Part shown: positions 16,992 to 27,601 of the stretch, in pieces | Numbering within the stretch: position 1 is the first letter of the stretch | How the letters are laid out: each line of letters opens with the position of its first letter | Assembly (NCBI GenBank): GCA_017520935.1 | Contig: JAFXEF010000018.1 | Location: 1 to 64,000, forward strand | Direction of reading: 5' to 3' | Length of the DNA: 64,000 nucleotides | Source of the DNA: Bacteroidaceae bacterium | GTDB lineage: Bacteria > Bacteroidota > Bacteroidia > Bacteroidales > Bacteroidaceae | Translations under genes and position numbers: made by a program | The notes under the pieces: model-generated | What the model was told of the DNA's origin: nothing | The model's input: the letters and a program-made list of their open reading frames with translations, nothing else | Database searches by the model: none

Positions 16992-19484
16992 TTACATATC
17001 ATAGTCCAGTCCGTCGCCAACGGTGCTGTAGTCGGGCGACATACTGTCGTCCATCTTACGGGGTTTCTTGGCACGCATGTTTCCGAAACTATAGGTAAGG
17101 GTGGCGCTGATGCGGCGACCGCCACGGAAGTTGCTGCTATCCTGATAGAACTCGCCATCGACCCACTTCACGGAATGGAAACGGCGCGAGTTGAGCAGGT
17201 CGCGACCGTTGAGCGAGAGGCTCCACTTGCCACCAGCAAACTGCTTGCGGATACCGGCATCGAGGCCGTAGTTGGGGGCGCGGTAGCCCTGCGCTATCAC
17301 GCTCTTGGCATTGTACATACCGGTGAGCTGCACAGACCATGCCTTGGGCAAGCCCATGCTGGCCATCATACGGAGGTTCCACGAAAAGTCCTCACTGGCA
17401 TCGCCATGAAGGTTCTGACCATTGGGCATAATGAAATCGAAGGCTTCGAGCTTGTAATAGTACATGTTGAGCGTGGTGGTGAGGTCAAGCTTGCCGAAGA
17501 AGCGGTTCTTGCCCACAATCTCCACACCTGAAGAGAGCGACTGCGCCACGTTATCGGAGGTGCTGTACATGATGCCGCCATCCATATAGGAGATGCGCTG
17601 CATGATATCGTCGGTAGTGCGGTAGTAGGCCGACACGGAAAGCATGTGGTTCTCCCATGATTTGAGGTAGTTGAGTTCAAAAGCATTGCTGTACTCGGGT
17701 TTCAGCAGGGGGTTACCGAACGAAATGTTGGTAGAGTCAGTAACGTTCTTGAACGAGTTGAGCTGGCCTCCCCACGGACGACGCACACGCTTGGTGTAGT
17801 TGACCTGCAACTCATTATCGTTGGGCAGCTGATAAGAGAGGAACACACTGGGGAAGAGTTGGAACACGGGCTTCATGCTCTCGGGATGCGGAATCTCATT
17901 GCCTCCAGCGACCTCTTTGGAGCGTGAGTCGGTGAATACCTTATAATATTCACCGCGCAGACCTACCTGATAACCGAAGTTCTTCCACAGCTTACCCGAA
18001 TAGGTAGCATAGAGGGCGTGCAGGTCGCGGTTGTAGATGAACTTGTTGTAGAGTTCCAAGATCTCCTTTTGTTCATTCTTATCCTCAAAAGTACTCACAG
18101 GACTGTTTTCACGGGTAAATGTTCCGCGATAACCAGCCTGCAACTTATGGTTCTCGTTGAAGGCATTCTCATAGTCGAGTTGCAGTTCGTAGTCTACGTT
18201 GTCCATTGTGCTCTTTTGCAGTTGGTATGTACCATAGCTATTGTAGACGGTATCTATGTACTCATTGCTTCCACTATTGCCCCAAGAGTGGCGCGAAGCG
18301 GTGAAATCAATCCAGTGGGTAGTGCTCCACTCGTGTTTATAGCCGATGCTGAGATTATACATGAGCATGTCGCCCGTACTCGTAGTAGTTCGATTACGGG
18401 TATAAGCCTTGTGAAGGGTGCTGTTGATAAGTTCTCCGCCTTCGTAGTTAATCTCATTGTGTCGTTCATTATTGCCCATCATCCCCATCAGGTCGAATGA
18501 GATATGATCTTTCTGCGTGGGGTTCCAGGTAAGGCCTGCACGAACAAAAACGTTACCACCCTTCATGTTTCCACGGCCCAGTTGGTCAAGGTAGGTGGTG
18601 TCCATGCCGAGATAGTTCTCACGGTAGCTCTCGTTCTCGTTCATGTGGCGACGCTCACGGTAACTCACATTAGCATAGGCATCAAGTACGCCGCTGCTGT
18701 AGTTGATATTGGCACTGGCATTGTAGCCACCGAAGTCGGTATCGTACATGCTGGCACCTGCCTGAGCACTGCCATAGTAGCCAGCTTTACGGTCGCGCTT
18801 AAGCACGATGTTGATGATACCCACCGTACCTTCGGGGCTGTACTTGGCCGAGGGGTTGGTGATGACCTCGATGCGCTCGATGCTCTCGGCAGGCATCTGC
18901 TCCAGAATGTCGCCCTGATTGTCGGCAGTGAGTCCCTGTGCTTTGCCGTTGATCCATACGGTGACACTCTCAGAGCCGCGCAACGACACAGTGCCCTCGG
19001 TATCAACCTCCACAGAGGGGATGTTCTGCAGGATGTCCGAAGCTGAACCGCCTGTAGCGGCAATAGCCTGATCTACATTGAACACCTTCTTGTCAATCTC
19101 AAATTTCATTTGCGAACGTATACCGGTAACCTCCACCTCACCCAGTGTCTGAGCATCTTCCTCCAATGCTATCTGCCTGTAATTGGCGTTCTTGGCTGAA
19201 GCCGAGAGGGTAAATTCGCGGGTTGCGTTCTGATAGCCGATATACGATATGGTAAGCACATAGCTGCCATACTTGAGTCCTTCGATACGAAACACCCCAT
19301 CCACATCCGTGATGGCTCCTCCGGCCATGCTGTCGCTACCTTTCGGGGTAACCACTACATTGACAAACTCAATGGGTTCGCTTGTCGCCTTGTCCACAAT
19401 CTTACCTCTCACACTACCTTGCGCCATCAATGCCGCGAACGGTGCCAACACTCCTACGAGAAGGAGGAGAAACTTCTTTGTCAT
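16992..19484 (-). CDS. TonB-dependent receptor family outer membrane protein
   Basis: An 830-residue outer membrane protein: signal peptide (about 1-21), a carboxypeptidase-regulatory-like beta-sandwich (about 22-110, GSVRGKIVDKATSEPIEFVNVVV...LKYGSYVLTISYIGY), a plug domain (about 125-220, ATGGSASDILQNIPSVEVDTEG with MPAESIERIEVITNPSAKYSPEG), and a large barrel of the OMP_b-brl_3 type. There is no SusD-like partner next to it, so it is not a classical polysaccharide-utilisation receptor pair. The substrate is unknown; related proteins are often linked to metal, haem or peptide uptake. The C-terminus is Met/Asp-rich (DSMSPDYSTVGDGLDYDM). Transcribed from the box at 19541 with the DUF454 gene. 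Confidence 0.9.
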   Translation of the reverse strand: MTKKFLLLLVGVLAPFAALMAQGSVRGKIVDKATSEPIEFVNVVVTPKGSDSMAGGAITDVDGVFRIEGLKYGSYVLTISYIGYQNATREFTLSASAKNANYRQIALEEDAQTLGEVEVTGIRSQMKFEIDKKVFNVDQAIAATGGSASDILQNIPSVEVDTEGTVSLRGSESVTVWINGKAQGLTADNQGDILEQMPAESIERIEVITNPSAKYSPEGTVGIINIVLKRDRKAGYYGSAQAGASMYDTDFGGYNASANINYSSGVLDAYANVSYRERRHMNENESYRENYLGMDTTYLDQLGRGNMKGGNVFVRAGLTWNPTQKDHISFDLMGMMGNNERHNEINYEGGELINSTLHKAYTRNRTTTSTGDMLMYNLSIGYKHEWSTTHWIDFTASRHSWGNSGSNEYIDTVYNSYGTYQLQKSTMDNVDYELQLDYENAFNENHKLQAGYRGTFTRENSPVSTFEDKNEQKEILELYNKFIYNRDLHALYATYSGKLWKNFGYQVGLRGEYYKVFTDSRSKEVAGGNEIPHPESMKPVFQLFPSVFLSYQLPNDNELQVNYTKRVRRPWGGQLNSFKNVTDSTNISFGNPLLKPEYSNAFELNYLKSWENHMLSVSAYYRTTDDIMQRISYMDGGIMYSTSDNVAQSLSSGVEIVGKNRFFGKLDLTTTLNMYYYKLEAFDFIMPNGQNLHGDASEDFSWNLRMMASMGLPKAWSVQLTGMYNAKSVIAQGYRAPNYGLDAGIRKQFAGGKWSLSLNGRDLLNSRRFHSVKWVDGEFYQDSSNFRGGRRISATLTYSFGNMRAKKPRKMDDSMSPDYSTVGDGLDYDM

Positions 19485-19540
19485 TCGGTATATCTTCTTT
19501 TAATCGTTATTTCCAATACAGCCTTTTTGCAAAAATTATG

Positions 19541-19548
19541 CAAAGATA
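19541..19548 (-). promoter_or_regulatory. -7 box of TonB receptor operon
   Basis: On the minus strand TATCTTTG, an exact TAnnTTTG, 57 bases before the ATG. The -33 element is not convincing. Confidence 0.5.
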
Positions 19549-19684
19549 CCTCTAATAAGACTCATATTCATGAGAGAAGTTTAATTTTTTGAGTTTTTTT
19601 ACATTTTTTGGAGGGCTTGTTGTCTCTTTAGCTTGCTTATAGCAAGCAGAAATATAGGCTGCGGCTCGGAAATATTCAAATAAA

Positions 19685-19716
19685 TTTGATATTTCACTCG
19701 CCTTGCACTAATTTTG
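19685..19716 (+). promoter_or_regulatory. Promoter of tRNA-Arg
   Basis: TTTG at 19685-19688, a 20-base spacer, and TAATTTTG at 19709-19716: both boxes match the Bacteroidetes consensus exactly, 15 bases upstream of the mature tRNA 5' end. Confidence 0.85.
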
Positions 19717-19731
19717 CAGTTGATTTCAAGC

Positions 19732-19803
19732 GCCCTCGTAGTTCAATGGATAGAACGTGGCTCTCCTAAAGCTAAAATATGAGTTCGATTCTCATCGGGG
19801 GTA
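19732..19803 (+). tRNA. tRNA-Arg (anticodon CCT)
   Basis: A 72-base cloverleaf: acceptor stem GCCCTCG / CGGGGGT (with wobble pairs), D-stem GTTC / GAAC, anticodon stem TGGCT / AGCTA with loop CTCCTAA, T-arm ATGAG-TTCGATT-CTCAT, discriminator A. The anticodon CCT reads the codon AGG. CCA is not encoded. It is alone on the plus strand, convergent with dprA, and has its own promoter. Confidence 0.93.
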
Positions 19804-19818
19804 CTTGATATGTTCTAA

Positions 19819-20937
19819 TTAGCCAATAATCCTGTATACATTACCTGCAGTAGGGCGCACGATACCACGCAGCTCAAGCTCAAAGAGATGGGCACTGAGA
19901 CGGTTGATAGGGATACCGGATTCCACAACGAGGGTATTGATATGGAGACCATCGGGATGCTGTCCAAGCAATCCGACGACACGAGTCTCGTCATCGTTGA
20001 GCGTGGGGAATAGGGTGCGTTGTATGACTTCGGGACGACCGCTTTGCGGAGTATCCCACAGCATAGCCTCAATAAGGTCGTCCGCAGAGGTGATGAGAGC
20101 TGCCTGATGGTGGCGGACAAGACGATGACAGCCTGCCGAGGTACTATCGTAGATACGTCCAGGGAAGGCAAAGCAGTCACGCCCATAGCTATTGGCAATG
20201 TTTGCTGTGACGAGCGCTCCACCCTTGCTTGCCGACTCAACAACGATGGTAGCATCGGCCATACCGGCTACAATGCGGTTGCGCTGAAGGAAGTTCTGCC
20301 GCTCGGGCTCGGTGAAGCTGACATACTCTGTGAGTAATCCTCCACATTGGGTCATCTGTGCAGCGACATTGCGATGTACCGACGGATATATGCGATCGAG
20401 ACCATGGGCAAGGACACCCACTGTAGCCAAATTGTACTTGATAGCAGCGCGGTGGGCACACACATCAATACCATAGGCCAAGCCGCTGATGATGAGCATA
20501 TCGGGGTATTGGCTGGCAAGATCGCGCACCAAGCTGTCGCAAAGGTCGCGCCCATAATCGGAGCACTTGCGAGTGCCTACGATACTGACCACGCGGTGTG
20601 GGTTTAAGTTCGTGTTACCGCGATAGAAAAGAAGTATAGGGGCATCGTCACACTCGCGCAATCGGGAGGGATAGGCTTCATCGTGGTAACCAAGGCTGGT
20701 AATATGATGCTTTTCTATGAACTCCAGCTCTTGTTCGGCTCGGCGATGGGCAGCAGGACAATTGAGTGCCTCGATGAGCGATGGACGGACATCGGGGATG
20801 ATACTTGACAATTCAGTGCGTTGCTCAAAAAGCGCAGTAGCACTGCCAATCGCCTCAATCAGCCGTTTGGCCGTGATACTTCCAATGCCTGGAATGTGCT
20901 GTAAGGCAATGAGGCTGAGTAGTTCCCTATTGTCCAT
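19819..20937 (-). CDS. dprA: DNA processing protein DprA
   Basis: A 372-residue protein from the ATG at 20937; a GTG four codons earlier is less likely. An N-terminal helix-hairpin-helix-like region (LIALQHIPGIGSITAKRLIEAIG) precedes the Rossmann fold (about 85-290) with SIVGTRKCSDYG, SGLAYGIDVCAHRAA, AHGLDRIYPS and SASKGGALVTANIA. A DprA-type winged helix follows at the C-terminus (TLNDDETRVVGLLGQHPDGLHINTLVVESGIP). DprA loads RecA on incoming single-stranded DNA during transformation. Eighteen bases downstream of the thioesterase gene. Confidence 0.95.
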   Translation of the reverse strand: MDNRELLSLIALQHIPGIGSITAKRLIEAIGSATALFEQRTELSSIIPDVRPSLIEALNCPAAHRRAEQELEFIEKHHITSLGYHDEAYPSRLRECDDAPILLFYRGNTNLNPHRVVSIVGTRKCSDYGRDLCDSLVRDLASQYPDMLIISGLAYGIDVCAHRAAIKYNLATVGVLAHGLDRIYPSVHRNVAAQMTQCGGLLTEYVSFTEPERQNFLQRNRIVAGMADATIVVESASKGGALVTANIANSYGRDCFAFPGRIYDSTSAGCHRLVRHHQAALITSADDLIEAMLWDTPQSGRPEVIQRTLFPTLNDDETRVVGLLGQHPDGLHINTLVVESGIPINRLSAHLFELELRGIVRPTAGNVYRIIG

Positions 20938-20955
20938 ATTGCTTCGCACAGATAT

Positions 20956-21366
20956 TTATTTGTTTATCAGGTGTCCCTCAAGAATATGGTCGTATGGTGT
21001 ACTACGAACCAACTTGCCTTCGTGTATACAAACACTCTCTACAGTGCCTTTGAGACACACCTTATTGTCGGAAACACGCACAATCTCTTGGTGAAAAACA
21101 CATTTGATGCCTTCACGAGTAACGTAGAGCTGCGAGCGAAACTCATCGCGACTGCGCAATGGAGACTTGTAGTTGAGGGTAACCTTTGATACCACAAAGT
21201 CGTAGCCGGCAGCGCTCATGTCAGCGAAGCTGAGACCGATGGAGAGAAGAAATTCGTGGCGGGTATGCTCTAAATAGTGCTGGTAGTTGGCATTATTGAC
21301 AATACCTTGAAGATCGCACTCATAGTCGCGTACCTTCATCAACAGTTCATAACTGTATTCTTTCAT
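20956..21366 (-). CDS. YbgC/4HBT-type acyl-CoA thioesterase
   Basis: A 136-residue hot-dog fold protein. The N-terminal helix region DYECDLQGIVNNANYQHYLEHTRHEFL carries the Asp and the Y..Y.E..R pattern of the 4-hydroxybenzoyl-CoA thioesterase/YbgC group, followed by VSKVTLNYKSPLRSRDEF. It should hydrolyse acyl-CoA; the chain-length preference is unknown. First gene of a two-gene unit with dprA, a pairing I recall from other Bacteroidetes. Confidence 0.87.
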   Translation of the reverse strand: MKEYSYELLMKVRDYECDLQGIVNNANYQHYLEHTRHEFLLSIGLSFADMSAAGYDFVVSKVTLNYKSPLRSRDEFRSQLYVTREGIKCVFHQEIVRVSDNKVCLKGTVESVCIHEGKLVRSTPYDHILEGHLINK

Positions 21367-21408
21367 AGGTATGGTGGATATGGTATGACGAATTATTCAT
21401 TCTGACAA

Positions 21409-21449
21409 AGAGGAGCGGAGCTTGCTCATGAGCAAATCTCCGCTCCTCT
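21409..21449 (-). terminator. Long hairpin terminator of the TPR lipoprotein gene
   Basis: A 12-bp perfect stem (AGAGGAGCGGAG / CTCCGCTCCTCT) whose loop contains a second palindrome (TTGCTCATGAGCAA). It begins 27 bases downstream of the stop at 21476. The following T-tract is weak. Confidence 0.65.
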
Positions 21450-21475
21450 TATATTAGGATGGATTAACTACTATC

Positions 21476-23164
21476 TTAGAGATTGAGAATAGCCGAAGCA
21501 AACTTCTTGAACTCAGCATCGTTGATAGCTCTCTGACGGAGGTTAGAATCGAGACGTACGGCCTTTGTCAGATTCTCGGCTACCATAGCGGCATTGTTGG
21601 TGCGGGCACCTACGATAGCATTGAGGTAATAGGTGTAGGCATCGGGGGTCTCTACACTATTGAGGGTACTCTTGGCTGCAGTGTAGTTCTCAGACATGAT
21701 TTGTGCCAATGCAGCTGCATTGCTCTTGGTGTCGCCAAAGGCACTCACAGCACGTTCATACTGACCCTGTGCGATATAAAGGTTACCTAAAGCTGCTTCA
21801 TTGGCCTTGGCATCAGTACCTTTTATAAGGTAGCTCTCTGCATCGGCAACATTACCCTCGATGAGAGCGAGCATACCAAGATTGGTGTTAACCTCAGCAG
21901 CAGAAGCATTGAGCTTGACAGCTTTCTCAAGGTGATTCTTTGCTGCAGCATAGTCACCCGCCTTCATGGAGAGGTCTGCAAGATTGTTGTATGCACGATA
22001 GTCGTTGGGATAGAGTTTTACGGTCTTGTTATAGATGGTTGACTTCTCATTGGCGCTCTCTACAAGTGTAGCGGCATAAAGGAGCTCCTCTACGCTGAGT
22101 ACAGAAGCATCTTCCTTCAAAGCTGCAAGAATCTCATCATCAGAGCGGCCGATAAGCTGGTAGTTAAGAGTGAGGCGTGCACGACGCAACTGAGGCAGAA
22201 TCTCCTCGGCCAACTCACTGTATACAGCCGAGATATTTTTAATCTCGCGTTCTCTCACTTCAGGCTCCTTGTACATAGAGAGTACACGCAGAATGAGGTC
22301 TTTGTCAGGGATGTTTGACCCTGCCACGAGTTCCTGGAAACCTTCCCAGTCCTCGGCAGTATACTCAGTGTCAACATATGCATCCACTTTGTTCTTCTTG
22401 AGCAATTTATTTACGTGTGACTCGGCATTGTTCTGACGCTGAGCAGCCAAACGGTCGTTGAGATCGATGTCACCATCGGGTGAAGCGTATGCAGACACCT
22501 CGATATTATCGAGCACCTTGTTTTCCTTATCGGCATCCACGTCTTTAAGAGTTTCGGTGAACTCCTTCATATCAGCAGAGTTGAGCTCGCTCCAACGAAG
22601 ATTGGTCTGCTGAATAAGGAACATGATGTTAGCCTGCTTGGCCTGCTTGATTACACGCTGGAAAGCATCCTCTGCGTAGGCAGGTTTGGTCGATGTAGTG
22701 GTTTGGCTATACAGCTCAGCTGTGGCCAATACACCATCGGCAACCTTCACGGCAGGCATAGCTTTCGTCTTGTTCTTCACCTTTGCTGCAAACTCAAGAT
22801 AAAGTTCAGACTTAGCCATCTCGGGAATATAGTCAAAAGAGCTCTTCATAGTGAAGTTGCCGCCAGTCTTGTTTGAGATAACCTGGCTGTTGCCTTCTAC
22901 CTTCTCACCTATAAAAGTGTAAGAGTCACCACTTACAGAGCCACCCTCATATTTCAATACGGGAGTAATAGTGATGACAGCTTTCTTGGGGAAGAACTTC
23001 TCGGGGAAAGTTCCAGAGATGGTTACGGGCACTTCGCCATTAACGGCCTCAAGGAGCTGAGGGGTCACGGCAAAATAGTTCGATGAGAGACTGCCCAACT
23101 TGTTGCTGCATGAGCAGAGCAACAGCAATGCTGCTGCAAAAAGAGATACTTGAACTTTTTTCAT
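21476..23164 (-). CDS. TPR-repeat lipoprotein with OmpA-like segment
   Basis: A 562-residue lipoprotein (lipobox LLLLCSC, about residue 19). The N-terminal third is a beta-rich domain (TFPEKFFPKKAVITITPVL). A central region resembles an OmpA-like fold (NIEVSAYASPDGDIDLNDRLAAQR). From about residue 350 tetratricopeptide repeats follow (NLADLSMKAGDYAAAKNHLEKAVKLN, NLGMLALIEGNVADAESYL). The combination suggests an outer membrane scaffold with peptidoglycan or partner binding. The exact role is unknown. It is monocistronic, with a -7 box at 23222 and a strong hairpin downstream. Codon use is strongly biased, as in the OmpA paralogues, pointing to high expression. Confidence 0.82.
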   Translation of the reverse strand: MKKVQVSLFAAALLLLCSCSNKLGSLSSNYFAVTPQLLEAVNGEVPVTISGTFPEKFFPKKAVITITPVLKYEGGSVSGDSYTFIGEKVEGNSQVISNKTGGNFTMKSSFDYIPEMAKSELYLEFAAKVKNKTKAMPAVKVADGVLATAELYSQTTTSTKPAYAEDAFQRVIKQAKQANIMFLIQQTNLRWSELNSADMKEFTETLKDVDADKENKVLDNIEVSAYASPDGDIDLNDRLAAQRQNNAESHVNKLLKKNKVDAYVDTEYTAEDWEGFQELVAGSNIPDKDLILRVLSMYKEPEVREREIKNISAVYSELAEEILPQLRRARLTLNYQLIGRSDDEILAALKEDASVLSVEELLYAATLVESANEKSTIYNKTVKLYPNDYRAYNNLADLSMKAGDYAAAKNHLEKAVKLNASAAEVNTNLGMLALIEGNVADAESYLIKGTDAKANEAALGNLYIAQGQYERAVSAFGDTKSNAAALAQIMSENYTAAKSTLNSVETPDAYTYYLNAIVGARTNNAAMVAENLTKAVRLDSNLRQRAINDAEFKKFASAILNL

Positions 23165-23221
23165 TGTGTTTTAATTATATTGTTATGTTACTGTTTGGAA
23201 TCCTCCATTCATTTCAAGGTG

Positions 23222-23229
23222 CAAAGATA
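23222..23229 (-). promoter_or_regulatory. -7 box of the TPR lipoprotein gene
   Basis: On the minus strand TATCTTTG, an exact TAnnTTTG, 58 bases before the ATG. No clear -33 element. Confidence 0.5.
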
Positions 23230-23312
23230 GTTAACATTTGCCGACTTTCCTTGCAAAACCTTAGTTTTTTAGTTCTCACCATTAAAAAAGGCAATAAAGA
23301 CGGGTGATACTC

Positions 23313-25847
23313 CTACAGATGTCGTTCTGGATAAAGGTCATCCCACCACTGGGGACTATCCTGCAGATAACGGGCAAACCAAGCCATAATGGTATTCTGC
23401 CAAAGCACACGTTTGGCATAGTCCGCCACAAAATGATTCTCGCCCTCTACTTGGATGAACTCGACAGGCTTTCCGAGTATCTTCAGTGCATTGAAAAGCT
23501 GGATACTCTCGCCAATGGGGACATTGGTGTCTACCGTACCGTGCAGGAGCAGGAGCGGAGTATTGATTTTGTCGGCATTGAAGAGCGAGCCCTGCTTGGT
23601 GAAGAGGTCGGGGTTCTGCCACGGATAACTATCGGCTGCAGCGATAGCATTGTAGCTGTAGCCCCAGTAGCCCTCGCCCCAGTAGCTGGTAACGTTACTG
23701 ATGCCAGCATGCGACACGGCAGCAGCAAAGATGTCGGTTTGAGTCTGCAGATACTGTGTCATGAAGCCACCATACGATGCACCGAGACAGCCGATGCGAT
23801 CAACATCCACATAGGGGTGTTCCTTACAGAATTGCTTGGTACCCTCGATGATGTCATCGGCTGTGCGTTTGCCCCAAGCATTGACGTGGCGGGCGGCAAA
23901 CTCCTGCCCGAAGCCAGTGGTGCCACTGGGCTGGACTACATAGACCACGTAGTCGCGTGAAGCAAACAACTGAGCGCAATAGGGATTGCTGATACCCTTA
24001 GTCGTAGGCGAAGTGCCGCCATAATAATATACAATGAGCGGATACTTCTTTTCGGGATTAAACGATGGGGGAAGACAGTACTTACCGTGGATGAGTGTGC
24101 CATCCGAGGCTGTGAAGTTCCACTCGTGTGTCTCGCCCAGTTCAATCTCATCGAGGATAGGCTTCATGGGGTCAGCGATGAGGCGTGAGCGGTTCTTCTT
24201 CAGATCAAAGAGGTAAGCGACACCCGCCGTATGGTCGTCCTGTCCATAGTAGGCAGCTGTAGCAGCACTCTGCGAAGGCAACGAGAAGCGTTGAGTAACA
24301 GAAATCTCCAAAGGTAACTGCTCAAAAGTCTTCTTCACTGTGTTGTAGCGGTAGATGTTCACCTCATCCTTATCTTCAGTGGTGAAGTAGATGTTATTGT
24401 CAGCAACGTTCCATTGCAGCACGCTTACCGAGGGATCAAATTCTTTGGTGATGGGAGTTACCTCGCGTGTAGCTATATCCATGATGAATGCCTGCTTGTC
24501 GTAATCATTGGCGATGGGGTGTGAACCACAATTTTTACCGATTCCATCGAAGGCCTCGGCACTACCTGTGAAGAGAACCTGTGTACCATCAGGTGAATAT
24601 TTGGCATCGTCAACAAAAGCACTTTCGTAGACAAGTGTATCAATGGTATAACTGTCGAGATGAAGCTGATATACCGATGACTTTCCGAAGGGGCGTTCTG
24701 TCACATGCTCAGCACTGGTACTGAAGAGTATCTTTGTACCATCCTGACTAATATCGTTGAGGTAAGTTGAGCGTTTTCCATAGGTGAGGCGCTCGGTAGT
24801 CCCCTTCTTGATGTCGTACTTGGCAAGAAAGCTACGTCCACGGCTACCTGGGATGCGATCGCGCGGAGTCACTACACGCTTCAGCGGTCCCTGCTCGGCC
24901 TGTCCTTTCTCACTGGGGAAATAGACGAGGAAATCCTCAGTGGGTGCCCAAACGAAGCGGTCGGAAGGAATCTCCGTAAGCAGCACCTCCTCGACGAGTG
25001 TGGCGGGATCGAGGATGATGGCATTATTACCCGCGGCAGCCGTAGCCGTATAATAGAGTTTGTCACTCTTGGGCATCCAGCGCATGCCATCCTTGGCATT
25101 GGCAATGAGCACCTTGCCCGTTCTGGTCTCCGATAGCTGAGCATATACATGCTGGCGGTCCTTGCTGTAATTGTACCAGTAACGGGTAAGCAGATACTTA
25201 CCGCTGGGCGATACTGCCACGTCAATTACACGGTTGCCATATACTGTATTGTCAAGGGTAAAACGACGTTTCAAGTCCTGACCGCTCAGTACGTTCACCT
25301 TGTCATACCCCTTATCGGCCACCACTTCGCACTTGAAGGCAGGTGCCACCTTGTCGTCTTTATGGGCGAGGAGTTTCAATGTCACTTCATAGTTGCGCTC
25401 CGGTTCCATACGCAAGGTGATATCACGTGTAGCCTTTACGTTAAGGCTGTCATCGGCATTTTCCTTCTTTGATTTTGAGGCACCATCGATGAATGCCTCC
25501 CAGCGAACAGGCGATGTTACCTTCAATTTACCCTTCATAAAGCGGTCTGCACGGATTTGTGTACTCACCACATAGATGAGGTGGTCGCCTTCGGTACCAG
25601 CCAATGTCACAAAACCTGCCGTATCAACCTCCTGCACCTGTGTAGTGTAGTTGTCTTGATTGAGACTGATGGCTGTACCCAGCAAGTCCTTGGCTTCATA
25701 CTTACGGCCTTCGCCATTGATGCTATCGGTAAAGACTGGTGTACGTAGCGTCACGGCTTCGCGTACCTGATAGTTTTGTATTACCTGAGCTTGTGCACTC
25801 AAAGTGAATGCCACAAATGTGGCAATTAACCATGTTTTTTTCTTCAT
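23313..25847 (-). CDS. S9-family serine peptidase (prolyl oligopeptidase type)
   Basis: An 844-residue secreted peptidase from the ATG at 25847 that starts the signal peptide (MKKKTWLIATFVAFTLSAQA); an in-frame ATG six codons upstream is less likely. A beta-propeller region (about 200-560, with WD-like segments such as DVAVSPSGKYLLTRYWY) precedes the alpha/beta-hydrolase catalytic domain. The triad is visible: Ser in LGASYGGF, Asp in LLHGTVDTNVPIGES and His in VEGENHFV. It should act in the periplasm or at the outer membrane, cleaving short peptides; proline specificity is family inference. It has its own near-perfect promoter. Confidence 0.92.
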   Translation of the reverse strand: MKKKTWLIATFVAFTLSAQAQVIQNYQVREAVTLRTPVFTDSINGEGRKYEAKDLLGTAISLNQDNYTTQVQEVDTAGFVTLAGTEGDHLIYVVSTQIRADRFMKGKLKVTSPVRWEAFIDGASKSKKENADDSLNVKATRDITLRMEPERNYEVTLKLLAHKDDKVAPAFKCEVVADKGYDKVNVLSGQDLKRRFTLDNTVYGNRVIDVAVSPSGKYLLTRYWYNYSKDRQHVYAQLSETRTGKVLIANAKDGMRWMPKSDKLYYTATAAAGNNAIILDPATLVEEVLLTEIPSDRFVWAPTEDFLVYFPSEKGQAEQGPLKRVVTPRDRIPGSRGRSFLAKYDIKKGTTERLTYGKRSTYLNDISQDGTKILFSTSAEHVTERPFGKSSVYQLHLDSYTIDTLVYESAFVDDAKYSPDGTQVLFTGSAEAFDGIGKNCGSHPIANDYDKQAFIMDIATREVTPITKEFDPSVSVLQWNVADNNIYFTTEDKDEVNIYRYNTVKKTFEQLPLEISVTQRFSLPSQSAATAAYYGQDDHTAGVAYLFDLKKNRSRLIADPMKPILDEIELGETHEWNFTASDGTLIHGKYCLPPSFNPEKKYPLIVYYYGGTSPTTKGISNPYCAQLFASRDYVVYVVQPSGTTGFGQEFAARHVNAWGKRTADDIIEGTKQFCKEHPYVDVDRIGCLGASYGGFMTQYLQTQTDIFAAAVSHAGISNVTSYWGEGYWGYSYNAIAAADSYPWQNPDLFTKQGSLFNADKINTPLLLLHGTVDTNVPIGESIQLFNALKILGKPVEFIQVEGENHFVADYAKRVLWQNTIMAWFARYLQDSPQWWDDLYPERHL

Positions 25848-25896
25848 CTTTCGTATATCTATCAATTAATTATTCGCCAATCCTACAAATTGGTTA

Positions 25897-25927
25897 CAAA
25901 AGTAGTGTTTTTTATTGACAACTCAAA
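25897..25927 (-). promoter_or_regulatory. Promoter of the S9 peptidase gene
   Basis: On the minus strand TTTG, a 19-base spacer, then TACTTTTG: both boxes match the Bacteroidetes consensus. The -7 box lies 49 bases before the ATG at 25847. Confidence 0.8.
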
Positions 25928-25998
25928 AGTGAAGATATATCCAACGCAAATAGTTCTTGTTTTTTAGAAGTAGAACACTATAAACAAAAAGCACCTGT

Positions 25999-26020
25999 TT
26001 CTTGCCGATATCGACAAGAA
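25999..26020. promoter_or_regulatory. Operator-like palindrome before ahcY
   Basis: A 22-base palindrome, TTCTTGcCGATATCGaCAAGAA, with one mismatched pair. It covers the -33 box and most of the spacer of the ahcY promoter, so a bound protein would block RNA polymerase. The cognate regulator is unknown. Confidence 0.5.
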
Positions 26021-26032
26021 GCTATATCTTTG
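26001..26032 (+). promoter_or_regulatory. Promoter of ahcY
   Basis: CTTG, a 20-base spacer and TATCTTTG (exact -7 consensus), 51 bases upstream of the ATG. Confidence 0.65.
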
Positions 26033-26083
26033 CAAGGGAAAACAGGAACTTATCAAGAAATATAATATAAAGACATAAAAGGT

Positions 26084-27502
<1,419 letters not shown>

Positions 27503-27516
27503 TTTAGAGAAGAATG

Positions 27517-27570
27517 AAAAGGGAAGAGGGAAGAGTTCCCATCTGACAGTTCACTTTTTCCCTCTTCCCT
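27517..27570. repeat. Purine/pyrimidine inverted repeat after ahcY
   Basis: GGGAAGAGGGAA on the left arm pairs with TTCCCTCTTCCC on the right, 15 bases after the ahcY stop. It probably ends ahcY transcription before the LOG gene at 27602. Low sequence complexity makes the exact stem uncertain. Confidence 0.5.
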
Positions 27571-27601
27571 CTTCTCTCTTCACTCTTAAAGTCCTAATAA
27601 G

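Noticed and set aside
27517..27570. Riboswitch or regulatory RNA after ahcY
   Set aside because: Simple purine/pyrimidine inverted repeat in the 3' region; a terminator-like role is sufficient.
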